A DNA stretch of 12,096 nt from Lachnospiraceae bacterium (GTDB lineage: Bacteria; Bacillota; Clostridia; Lachnospirales; Lachnospiraceae), in contig VSND01000097.1 of the NCBI GenBank assembly GCA_009774145.1, positions 1-12,096 on the forward strand, given 5' to 3'. How positions within the stretch are numbered: position 1 is the stretch's first letter; each line of letters starts with the position of its first letter. The notes beneath the pieces are model-generated. The model was not told the DNA's origin. It made no database searches and saw nothing but the letters and a program-made list of their open reading frames with translations. This document shows positions 6,243-12,096 of this stretch, one piece after another. Both the position numbers and the translations under genes were made by a program.

Positions 6243-7593
6243 AAGTAAAGTCGATGAAGTGAAACAGATGCTGGAATATACACAGAAGGGAACTGCGAAA
6301 GCAACGGTAGGAAATTATATGGTCGTGCTGAGAAATGATCCGCTTGTGCGTGAGAGCATGAAGTACAACAAGCTGACAGGCAGGATTGATATTGTGAAAA
6401 AACTCTGGTGGAATGAGGAAATCTGCAAACTGGACGATGATGGCAGGACTTATTTTTATTATTTCTTTGAACGGTATTACAAGCTCACAAGTGAAAAATG
6501 TATGGATAAGGCACTTCGCATAGAAGCCAACAGCCGGGCATACCATCCAATCTGTGAGTATCTGGAACAACTGGAATGGGACGGACAGGAGCGAATCCGT
6601 TATGTACTGCAACGGTATATGGGAGCTGATGCTTCGGATTTTGTCTATGAGGTTGTGAAACATTTCCTGATGGAAGCGTTGAGCAGAATCTACCGTCCGG
6701 GTTGTAAGGCAGATGAAATGCTCTGTTTGGTAGGTCAGCAGGGAGCCGGGAAATCCACATTCTTCCGTTTCCTTGCACTGAATGATGACTGGTTTTCTGA
6801 TGACCTGAAACAGTTGAACGACAGTAAGATATATGAGCATCTCCGGGGACACTGGATCATGGAAATGTCAGAGATGATCGCAGCAATCAGTGCAAAGAGT
6901 AATGAAGAAATAAAATCATTTCTGACCAGACAGAAAGACACTTACCGGAATCCCTATGATAAATATGAGGAAGACAGGAAGCGTCAGTGTGTTTTTGCCG
7001 GGTCAACGAACACAAGGCAGTTCATTCCCTTTGACCGTACCGGGGCAAGACGATTCCTGCCGATTGCCATAGACAGCAGTAAGGCAGAGAAGCATATCCT
7101 TGATGATGAAAAAGAAGCCAGAGCCTATTTTGAACAGCTATGGGCAGAAGCAATGGAAATCTACTGGTCAACGGAGAATAAGAACAGTCTGTTGAAGTTC
7201 TCAAAAGAAATGGAACAGGAAATCAGTGAATACCGAAAACAGTTCACACAGGAAGATACGATGGCAGGAATGATTCAGGGTTGGCTGGATGCCTATAAAG
7301 GGACTCATGTATGTTCCGTCCAGATCTGGAAAGGAGCCTTTGACCATTTTGACCGGGAGCCGAAAAAATTCGAGACAAATGAGATCTGTTCCATTATGGA
7401 TACGCAGATCACCGGCTGGAAGAGGGCAGGAGTTCACAGATTTTCAAAGGAAGGATATGGTAGACAGAGAAGCTGGGTCAGGGAAGGAACAGAAGAGGGT
7501 GGCAACGAACCGGACAAAGATGGATTTACGAAACTGACGAAGGCAGAACAGTTGGAACTGCCATTTGACTTGCCCGACAAAGAGAAAGGCTGA
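6157..7593 (+). CDS. VapE-type replicative helicase (virulence-associated E family)
   Basis: This 478-residue protein belongs to the VapE/D5-like family of P-loop ATPases that unwind DNA in phage satellites and integrative elements. Walker A is GQQGAGKST (193-201), Walker B lies in HWIMEMSEM (232-240), and a sensor/arginine-finger region follows in FAGSTNTRQFIPFDRTGARR. The N-terminal part contains YTQKGTAKATVGNYMVVL and YHPICEYLEQLEWDG, typical of the family. The longest open frame begins at 6067, but its first 30 residues, read inside the primase gene, do not look like the family. The TTG at 6157, with AAGGAG 10 bases upstream, gives SNAKEKIKEIATKEQKDAMK, a better N terminus; ATG 6214 is another option. 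It works with the CHC2 protein upstream and perhaps the repeats downstream. Confidence 0.88.
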   Translation: MSNAKEKIKEIATKEQKDAMKEMLRMADKSKVDEVKQMLEYTQKGTAKATVGNYMVVLRNDPLVRESMKYNKLTGRIDIVKKLWWNEEICKLDDDGRTYFYYFFERYYKLTSEKCMDKALRIEANSRAYHPICEYLEQLEWDGQERIRYVLQRYMGADASDFVYEVVKHFLMEALSRIYRPGCKADEMLCLVGQQGAGKSTFFRFLALNDDWFSDDLKQLNDSKIYEHLRGHWIMEMSEMIAAISAKSNEEIKSFLTRQKDTYRNPYDKYEEDRKRQCVFAGSTNTRQFIPFDRTGARRFLPIAIDSSKAEKHILDDEKEARAYFEQLWAEAMEIYWSTENKNSLLKFSKEMEQEISEYRKQFTQEDTMAGMIQGWLDAYKGTHVCSVQIWKGAFDHFDREPKKFETNEICSIMDTQITGWKRAGVHRFSKEGYGRQRSWVREGTEEGGNEPDKDGFTKLTKAEQLELPFDLPDKEKG

Positions 7594-7635
7594 TTTTGAT
7601 ACCGGAAAGCTGCTGATTACCCGGAAATTTATCGC

Positions 7636-7811
7636 TTGTTGACAATTTTGTTGACACCTAAATCCCTTGTGTTTACTGGTATTTCAGCTACTTTTTAACA
7701 GGTGTCAACAAGAACATTCAAAAAACTTTTCAATAGTATTTTGGAAAATAAAAAAACGACCAGTAAAAAGTTTCAAACCCCATGTTGACACTTACGTTGT
7801 CAGCGTACTGA
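7636..7811. repeat. TGTTGACA repeat cluster, candidate replication origin
   Basis: The octamer TGTTGACA occurs at 7637-7644, 7649-7656 and 7783-7790, and inverted as TGTCAACA at 7703-7710. The first two are direct repeats 12 bases apart. TTGTTGACACCT (7648-7659) and AGGTGTCAACAA (7700-7711) form a perfect 12-bp inverted repeat. Between the third and fourth copies lies a very AT-rich stretch (7712-7770). Iterons flanking an AT-rich segment just downstream of a replication-protein gene are the layout of satellite and plasmid origins. No gene is visible in 7594-7874. Confidence 0.5.
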
Positions 7812-7874
7812 TAAACTTCCGGCAGGGACAAAGACAATCCTCTCTCTGTCGGGCACAGGAAAGAAAGGAAATAG

Positions 7875-8045
7875 ATGATTATGGAGAAAATGATGAATAC
7901 AAAAGCAGAAAGAAACACATTTACAAAGAAGATCGGGCAGACAGTATATATTGTCCGTTATTATTTCAGCGAAGAGGCAAAGGAAACCATGCAGGAAAAG
8001 ATTAACCGGATGCTGGTTACAGAAGCAAGCCGACAGGAAATGTAG
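7875..8045 (+). CDS. TnpW-like transposon-encoded small protein
   Basis: This 56-residue protein resembles the transposon-encoded TnpW family, small proteins found in clostridial mobile elements such as Tn4451 relatives; their function is unknown. The family-like core is FTKKIGQTVYIVRYYFSEEA (residues 16-35), followed by KETMQEKINRMLV. AAAGGA lies about 6 bases before the ATG at 7875. A second in-frame ATG at 7881 and further ones at 7890 and 7893 are possible starts. It follows the repeat cluster and ends before a probable promoter for the next module, so it likely belongs with the replication genes. Confidence 0.75.
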   Translation: MIMEKMMNTKAERNTFTKKIGQTVYIVRYYFSEEAKETMQEKINRMLVTEASRQEM

Positions 8046-8098
8046 CTGAGCGAAGTGACTTGACTGAGTAAATTGAAATGGAAATATGTCTGATAGTG

Positions 8099-8107
8099 TG
8101 ATATGAT
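8099..8107 (+). promoter_or_regulatory. extended -10 promoter for the 8172-9551 gene pair
   Basis: TGATATGAT combines a TATGAT -10 box (8102-8107) with the TGn extension (8099-8101). The -35 position at 17-base spacing holds only TGGAAA. Transcription would begin near 8114, which rules out the ATG at 8112 as start of the downstream gene and supports the start at 8172. Confidence 0.4.
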
Positions 8108-8171
8108 TTGAATGGCAAAAGATATTTTAAGGAACAGACATGCTAGCGTTAAGTTTGCTAAGGAGAATAAT

Positions 8172-8501
8172 ATGGAATGGTTCGGAATTGTAGCATTGTT
8201 GCTGTTACTTTGTTATTCGGCGTATCCGGGAAAAGTAAAGCGTTTAGAAACGAAAGTAAAACGATTGGAGAAAAAGCAGAGAGGAGTGGCATATATGTCA
8301 AAGCTGATTAATGATCTTGTAGGAAAACAATGTATTATCAGATCAGAGTTCATTTTTAGTTTTGCAGGAAAAACTGAATTATCCTGCAAGATAATAGACG
8401 CAGATGATGAATGGATAAAAATTTGTTATACAGAGAAAAAAGATAAGCAGGTAGTTAAGCTGATGCGAATTGAAAATATTGAATCAATAGAAGAACAGTA
8501 A
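8172..8501 (+). CDS. small membrane-anchored protein of unknown function
   Basis: I do not recognise a named family. The 109-residue protein begins with one membrane helix (WFGIVALLLLLCYSAY, 3-18). A charged linker contains a tandem heptad (KVKRLET KVKRLEK, 21-34), and a compact C-terminal domain of about 65 residues follows with short beta-like stretches (LVGKQCIIR, LSCKIIDADDEWIKICY, VKLMRIENIESIEE). This domain recalls small Sm-like beta barrels, but that is only a guess from the pattern. The start at 8172 has AAGGAG 6 bases upstream; the frame is open back to 8112 without a comparable site. An internal ATG at 8295 also has a strong GAGGAG. The gene ends 33 bases before the nuclease gene and probably shares its transcript. 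Confidence 0.75.
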   Translation: MEWFGIVALLLLLCYSAYPGKVKRLETKVKRLEKKQRGVAYMSKLINDLVGKQCIIRSEFIFSFAGKTELSCKIIDADDEWIKICYTEKKDKQVVKLMRIENIESIEEQ

Positions 8502-8534
8502 GTTCTATTTTAGAAATTCAGAGGAGTAAAGAGC

Positions 8535-9551
8535 ATGGATTATAATTTACAAAAAAATCAAAATGCAGAACAGACTTATCATTCTATTCGTAATTCTATT
8601 GTGTCTGCACAACATCGCTTAAGCACAGCGGTAAATTCTGCTATGGTAACAACTTATTGGGAAATTGGAGAACAGATTTTTAAAGCATGTGGAGAAAATG
8701 ATCGCGCAGAATACGGAAAGAAATTATTGGAATATCTTTCTGAGCAGCTGACCGCAGAGTTCGGAAAAGGTTTTGATAAATCGAATCTTCGTAAGATGAG
8801 GCAGTTTTATTGCACTTTTCCAATTCGAGACACACTGTGTCCTGAATTGAGCTGGTCACATTATCGTGTCTTGATGCGTATAAATGATGAACAGGCAAGA
8901 AGATTTTATATGGAAGAATGTGCAAAAGCAGCATGGAGTGTTCGTCAACTGGAACGGCAGATCAATACGATGTATTATCAGCGTATTTTAGCAAGCCAGG
9001 ATAAGATAGCGGTTGCAAATGAAATTCAAACAACAGAGCCAAAACCAGAATATGAGAAAATAGTGAAAGATCCTTATGTTATGGAATTTCTGCAGATTCA
9101 GCCTGACACACATGTATATGAAGGAGATTTGGAACAGGCATTGATTGATCATCTTCAACATTTCCTTTTGGAACTTGGAAGAGGATTTTCATTTGTAGCA
9201 CGCCAGAAAAGGTTTACATTGGATGGACAGGACTTTTTTATTGATCTGGTATTTTACAACTATATTTTAAAATGTTTCGTTCTCATTGACTTGAAAATGG
9301 GTAAACTGACCCATCAGGATCTGGGACAAATGCAGATGTATGTGAATTACTATACTCGTGAAATGATGAATGAAGGAGATACGCAGCCTATTGGGATTGT
9401 ACTTTGTGCAGATAAGGGAGATTCTATTGTAAAATATACGCTTCCTGAAGATAATCACCAGATATTTGCATCGAAATATTTCACCTATCTGCCGTCAGAG
9501 GAAGAATTGAAACGTGAATTAAATTTGAAAGAATTTCACAAAAAAGAATAA
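8535..9551 (+). CDS. DUF1016/YhcG-family PD-(D/E)XK nuclease
   Basis: The 338-residue protein matches the YhcG family: an N-terminal DUF1016 helical domain (about 12-155, with AVNSAMVTTYWEIGEQIF and LSWSHYRVLMRI) and a C-terminal PD-(D/E)XK nuclease domain (about 175-325). Catalytic positions are Asp237 in FFIDLVFYN and Asp252-Leu-Lys254 in VLIDLKMGK, with the family-typical QMQMYVNYY after them (266-273). Members are common in mobile elements and near restriction or defence genes, and are presumed to cut nucleic acid; the target here is unknown. GAGGAG lies about 8 bases before the ATG. The length is close to normal and the active site is intact. It lies behind the small membrane protein and 43 bases before the SdpI-family gene. 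Confidence 0.92.
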   Translation: MDYNLQKNQNAEQTYHSIRNSIVSAQHRLSTAVNSAMVTTYWEIGEQIFKACGENDRAEYGKKLLEYLSEQLTAEFGKGFDKSNLRKMRQFYCTFPIRDTLCPELSWSHYRVLMRINDEQARRFYMEECAKAAWSVRQLERQINTMYYQRILASQDKIAVANEIQTTEPKPEYEKIVKDPYVMEFLQIQPDTHVYEGDLEQALIDHLQHFLLELGRGFSFVARQKRFTLDGQDFFIDLVFYNYILKCFVLIDLKMGKLTHQDLGQMQMYVNYYTREMMNEGDTQPIGIVLCADKGDSIVKYTLPEDNHQIFASKYFTYLPSEEELKRELNLKEFHKKE

Positions 9552-9594
9552 AAACGAAAATACAAAGCGGAAGTTATAGTAAAGGAGATTTACA

Positions 9595-9972
9595 ATGGAA
9601 TTTTGGATTTTTATGTTGATTATGGATTTGCTTCTTCCATTTACGATGATTGGTTTTGGAAGATATTTTATGAAAAAGGCTCCAAAGGAAATAAATTCAG
9701 TATTTGGATATCGGACTTCGATGTCTATGAAGAATAAAGACACATGGGAATTTGCTCATAAATATTGCGGTAAAGTCTGGTATGTCTGTGGAATGGTTAT
9801 GTTGCCAATAACAGTAATATTCATGCTTTTAGTAATTGGAAAAAGTGAAGATTGTGTTGGGAGTATGGGAGGAATTATTTGTGGTGTTCAACTTATTCCT
9901 TTAATTGGGTCTATTCTCCCAACAGAAATAGCATTAAAAAAGAATTTTGATAAGAATGGAACAAGACGATAA
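9595..9972 (+). CDS. SdpI-family membrane protein
   Basis: This 125-residue integral membrane protein belongs to the SdpI family, named for the Bacillus subtilis immunity protein against the SDP killing factor. It has three membrane segments (about 3-20, 62-83 and 91-109). The hallmark region lies between the first two: INSVFGYRTSMSMKNKDTWEFAHKYCGK (33-60), with the conserved GYRT and W.FAH. AAAGGAG precedes the ATG by 7 bases. The size fits the single-domain members rather than the longer six-helix SdpI. A role in immunity to a membrane-active toxin or bacteriocin is possible, but no toxin gene is seen in the window. Confidence 0.85.
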   Translation: MEFWIFMLIMDLLLPFTMIGFGRYFMKKAPKEINSVFGYRTSMSMKNKDTWEFAHKYCGKVWYVCGMVMLPITVIFMLLVIGKSEDCVGSMGGIICGVQLIPLIGSILPTEIALKKNFDKNGTRR

Positions 9973-10057
9973 AGTTTGCAGAATCAAGAAAATCGGTATT
10001 TGTCCTTTTATTAATTTACATATATGCCTTTCACATAAAAAAGTGTTATTTTAGTTC

Positions 10058-10135
10058 CGCAACCGTTCGCAACCAAAGAAATATCGTGATAGTTGGTGGT
10101 AGCAACCATGAAATTTCGCTATCATGAAGTCACGA
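10058..10135. promoter_or_regulatory. repeat-rich operator-like region before the HTH gene
   Basis: GCAACC occurs three times (10059-10064, 10069-10074, 10102-10107), the first two 10 bases apart, one helical turn. TCGTGATAG (10084-10092) has an inverted partner CTATCATGA (10119-10127) with one mismatch. These sit just upstream of a gene for a DNA-binding protein, so autoregulation is a natural inference. No convincing -35/-10 pair could be assigned. Confidence 0.35.
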
Positions 10136-10149
10136 GAAGAGGTGATTAA

Positions 10150-10509
10150 GTGAAATATGATTTTTTAGGAGTTATTGTTTTTGGTATTGTAGTGCTAATC
10201 GGGGTGGCGGTGATAGCGGTATTTATCACTGTGGGAATTTTCCTCATAAGAGCATTGAGTAGATATGTCAAATCAGGCAATGTCAGAAAAGAAAAGTCCA
10301 GCATCAAGAAATCTCTCGGTGAGGTTTTGAAGCAGCATCGTGAAGAGTGTAAGATGACGCAGGAGTTTGTTGCAGAATCTATCGGCGTAAGCAGGCAGGC
10401 TGTCTCTAAATGGGAGACCGGAGCATCTGACCCAAGCACTTCCAATCTGCTTACACTTGCAAAATTGTTCAACACTACGGCAGAAGAACTATTACGTGAA
10501 GTACAATAA
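10150..10509 (+). CDS. membrane-tethered XRE-family HTH regulator
   Basis: The 119-residue protein has one strong membrane helix at its N terminus (about 5-35, FLGVIVFGIVVLIGVAVIAV onward), a basic linker, and a C-terminal XRE/Cro-type helix-turn-helix (about 55-118). The DNA-binding helices are MTQEFVAESIGVSRQAVSKW, followed by ETGASDPSTSNLLTLAKLF, all close to the family pattern. Most membrane-bound XRE proteins carry the HTH first and the membrane part after it; here the order is reversed. The start is GTG 10150, with GAGGTGA 5 bases upstream. It lies 51 bases before the esterase-family gene, probably in one operon, and may control it and itself. Confidence 0.88.
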   Translation: MKYDFLGVIVFGIVVLIGVAVIAVFITVGIFLIRALSRYVKSGNVRKEKSSIKKSLGEVLKQHREECKMTQEFVAESIGVSRQAVSKWETGASDPSTSNLLTLAKLFNTTAEELLREVQ

Positions 10510-10560
10510 GCGTGGAAAACGGATGTAAGACAACTGATTCATTATAAGGAACTATCAGAT

Positions 10561-11814
10561 ATGAAGAATAAAAAGACAAGAAGATTTAAGATAAGATATA
10601 TCGTTTTTGGATTATTAGGTGTTATGGCTTTAGCGGCACTTGTATTTATGCGTTTTGGAGGTTTTGGCACAGGAGAAAACGTGAATCCAGAGGAGTTTTT
10701 AGCTTATGCAGAACCCGTGGAAAATATCACCGTGCCTGAAAGTGCAAAAATAATTGCATTGGGAGAAGCTACTCACGGAAATGCAGAATTTCAGCAGTTG
10801 AAGCTGGAAGTGTTCAAGCAGATGGTAAAAAATAATGGTGTTAGGGCGTTTGCCCTTGAAGGTGACTACGGCGGATGCGAGCAGGTAAACCGATATATAC
10901 ACGGCGGTGAGGGGACAGCACAGGAAGCAGCCGCAGCGATTGGATTTTCCATTTATAGAACGGAAGAGATGGCAGAACTTATCTCCTATATGCGCCAGTA
11001 CAATGAAAGTGCATTGGAAGGCGAAGACCTTCGCTTTTACGGTTTTGATATGCAGAGGATTTCTTACAGCATGAGGTTTTTGGAAGAAGTCTGCAAAGAA
11101 CTGGAAGTGGACACAACAAACTTGCAGAAACTTGTGGAAGGTGAAAACTGGAGCAGTGAATGCGATTTATCTACTCGAATTGAAACCCTTACACAAGTGA
11201 AGGAAGAATTGGAAAGCAAGAGCGGTTCGGGAAATGCAATTCACTTTGTAGATATTTTAATGCAGCATTCCGAGCTTCAAACTCTGACAAATGCTGAAGG
11301 TGCTACATTAAGAGATCAATTTATGGCAGAAAATGTACAGTGGATTTTACAGCAGGAGCAGCGAAACGGGCATGAAAACATCTTTGTGACAGGTCACAAC
11401 AGCCATGTCGCAAAATGGGGCAGTTCTGACTCGATGGGTAAAATTCTTTCCAAGGACGCAGCAAACGGTTACTATGTCATTGGTACCGATTTTTATAAAA
11501 CCCATTGCAATATGCCGACCCGTTCGCCTGAAAAGCGTACAATTCAGATGTTTTATTCCCATGATCCTTTAGCAAAGGCGGCAAAACTGGCGGGATTTGA
11601 TATTTGTTGGTTGGATTTTACTAAAGTCCCGGAAAATTCTGAACTGGGTAGGCAGGCTTCTGAATACACCTATATGGGAACACTTGGAGAAAGCTACTCA
11701 ATCATTATGCGACTTCTTCCTCCAAGTTATCGAATGTTTCAACCTCCTGCGGTGCTTTATGATAGTATGATATTTGTAACGGATGCGAACCCTACAAAAA
11801 TATTAGAAGAATAA
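10561..11814 (+). CDS. erythromycin esterase family protein with N-terminal membrane anchor
   Basis: Erythromycin esterases open the macrolide lactone ring, but many family members have other or unknown substrates. The 417-residue protein has the family core: IIALGEATHGN (64-74, Glu69 and His72), FALEGDYGG (97-105, Glu100), FYGFDMQ (159-165), LRDQFMAENVQWIL (250-263) and VTGHNSHVAK (276-285, His279 and His282). The Glu-His spacings match those I recall for the EreB active site (E43, H46, E74, H285, H288); the position of EreB Arg55 is Lys81 here. Unlike the cytoplasmic Ere enzymes it has a basic N terminus and a hydrophobic helix (11-31), so the enzyme should face outside. It probably shares an operon with the HTH gene upstream and is closed by a strong terminator. 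Confidence 0.88.
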   Translation: MKNKKTRRFKIRYIVFGLLGVMALAALVFMRFGGFGTGENVNPEEFLAYAEPVENITVPESAKIIALGEATHGNAEFQQLKLEVFKQMVKNNGVRAFALEGDYGGCEQVNRYIHGGEGTAQEAAAAIGFSIYRTEEMAELISYMRQYNESALEGEDLRFYGFDMQRISYSMRFLEEVCKELEVDTTNLQKLVEGENWSSECDLSTRIETLTQVKEELESKSGSGNAIHFVDILMQHSELQTLTNAEGATLRDQFMAENVQWILQQEQRNGHENIFVTGHNSHVAKWGSSDSMGKILSKDAANGYYVIGTDFYKTHCNMPTRSPEKRTIQMFYSHDPLAKAAKLAGFDICWLDFTKVPENSELGRQASEYTYMGTLGESYSIIMRLLPPSYRMFQPPAVLYDSMIFVTDANPTKILEE

Positions 11815-11866
11815 CGTATGCAAAATTCAAGTTTGTAGAATTCAAAAATTTAATATGAAATGTGAG

Positions 11867-11905
11867 ATAGAGCGTATGGAAATTAACTATACGTTCTATT
11901 TTTTT
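11867..11905 (+). terminator. intrinsic terminator after the esterase-family gene
   Basis: ATAGAGCGTATGG (11867-11879) pairs with CTATACGTTCTAT (11887-11899), a 13-bp stem with two G-T wobbles and a 7-base loop, followed directly by a run of seven T. It closes the HTH/esterase operon 52 bases after the stop codon. Confidence 0.88.
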
Positions 11906-11950
11906 CCTTTTTTGAAAAAGTGATTAAAAAACTATTGACATTTTGTTACT

Positions 11951-12096
11951 GGCAAAACCGCAAAATCTATACTGATTTCCTGCGGCGCGCGGCTGGCGGT
12001 ATTCGATATTGCCGAGCTACGGGAGGTCACAGCCTATGATGAGCTGGAACTGGACACCCTGGGGGACAAAAAAACCGCCCTGTTCCTTATTATGAG
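11951..12096 (+). CDS. TraG/VirD4 coupling-protein fragment, 5'-truncated, runs off window
   Basis: Coupling proteins of this type bring the relaxase-DNA complex to the conjugation channel. The frame reads GKTAKSILISCGARLAVFDI, then AELREVTAYDELELDTLGDK and KTALFLIM up to the window end. This resembles the middle of TraG/VirD4-type ATPases of clostridial conjugative elements, at a segment in the body of those proteins. The part carrying the Walker A motif and membrane helices is absent. The same frame meets a TGA at 11936-11938 and has no start codon, so the gene lost its 5' part at a junction near 11940-11951. The composition is again GC-rich, unlike the esterase gene just before it. Confidence 0.7.

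Noticed and set aside
6127..6852. Open frame of 241 codons on the minus strand inside the helicase region
   Set aside because: It lies antisense to the well supported VapE-type gene, has no ribosome site, and its product shows no recognisable pattern; it is a shadow of codon use.
7639..7656. TTGACA hexamers as -35 promoter boxes
   Set aside because: No acceptable -10 box lies 16-18 bases downstream of the first two copies; the repeat pattern with an inverted copy is better explained as protein-binding sites.
7667..8005. 112-codon plus-strand frame across the repeat region
   Set aside because: It overlaps the TnpW-like gene in another frame, runs through the candidate origin, and has no good ribosome site.
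8112..8171. Upstream extension of the small membrane protein to the ATG at 8112
   Set aside because: No ribosome site there, and the likely transcription start (about 8114) lies after this ATG; 8172 has AAGGAG at ideal spacing.
11932..11952. Similarity of TATTGACATTTTGTTAC to the repeat region near 7639 as a possible attachment or duplicated end
   Set aside because: Only a short, gapped, AT-rich match; not enough to claim a repeat pair.

Overview
The window looks like accessory DNA of a gut-type clostridium, most likely a Lachnospiraceae or Ruminococcaceae relative. The reasons are purine-rich Shine-Dalgarno sites with ATG, GTG and TTG starts, an IS66 element, a bacterial serpin, and mobilization genes (MobV-like relaxase, CHC2 primase, VapE-type helicase, TnpW, TraG/VirD4) of the kind carried by Firmicutes integrative elements. 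No rRNA, tRNA, CRISPR array or integrase is visible.

The base composition changes visibly by region. Positions 1 to about 4110 are GC-rich and coded almost entirely on the minus strand. They hold the tnpA-tnpB-tnpC end of an IS66-family insertion sequence (element cut by the window start, inferred right end near 1947), a membrane-anchored serpin (2104-3606) with its own promoter and possible terminator, a strong 12-bp palindrome (3709-3737), and a small cysteine-rich protein of unknown role (3838-4089).

From about 4110 to 11940 the DNA is AT-richer and all genes lie on the plus strand. This is a mobilizable or integrative element. It starts abruptly inside a relaxase gene whose first codons are missing. 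A clear terminator follows, then a zinc-finger primase fragment protein overlapping a VapE-type primase/helicase. Next comes an AT-rich stretch with TGTTGACA repeats that could be the element's replication origin, and a TnpW-like small protein. After that is cargo: a small membrane protein with a DUF1016/YhcG PD-(D/E)XK nuclease, an SdpI-family membrane protein, a membrane-tethered HTH regulator, and a membrane-anchored erythromycin-esterase-family protein closed by a textbook intrinsic terminator.

At about 11940-11951 the composition rises again, and the window ends inside a 5'-truncated TraG/VirD4 coupling-protein gene. The island is therefore flanked on both sides by mobilization genes that lost their 5' ends, which suggests a mosaic built from several elements. 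The replication genes, repeats and TnpW look like one module. The nuclease pair and the SdpI / HTH / esterase genes look like two cargo modules with plausible roles in defence and in resistance to extracellular toxic compounds. Those roles are inferred from family and context only.
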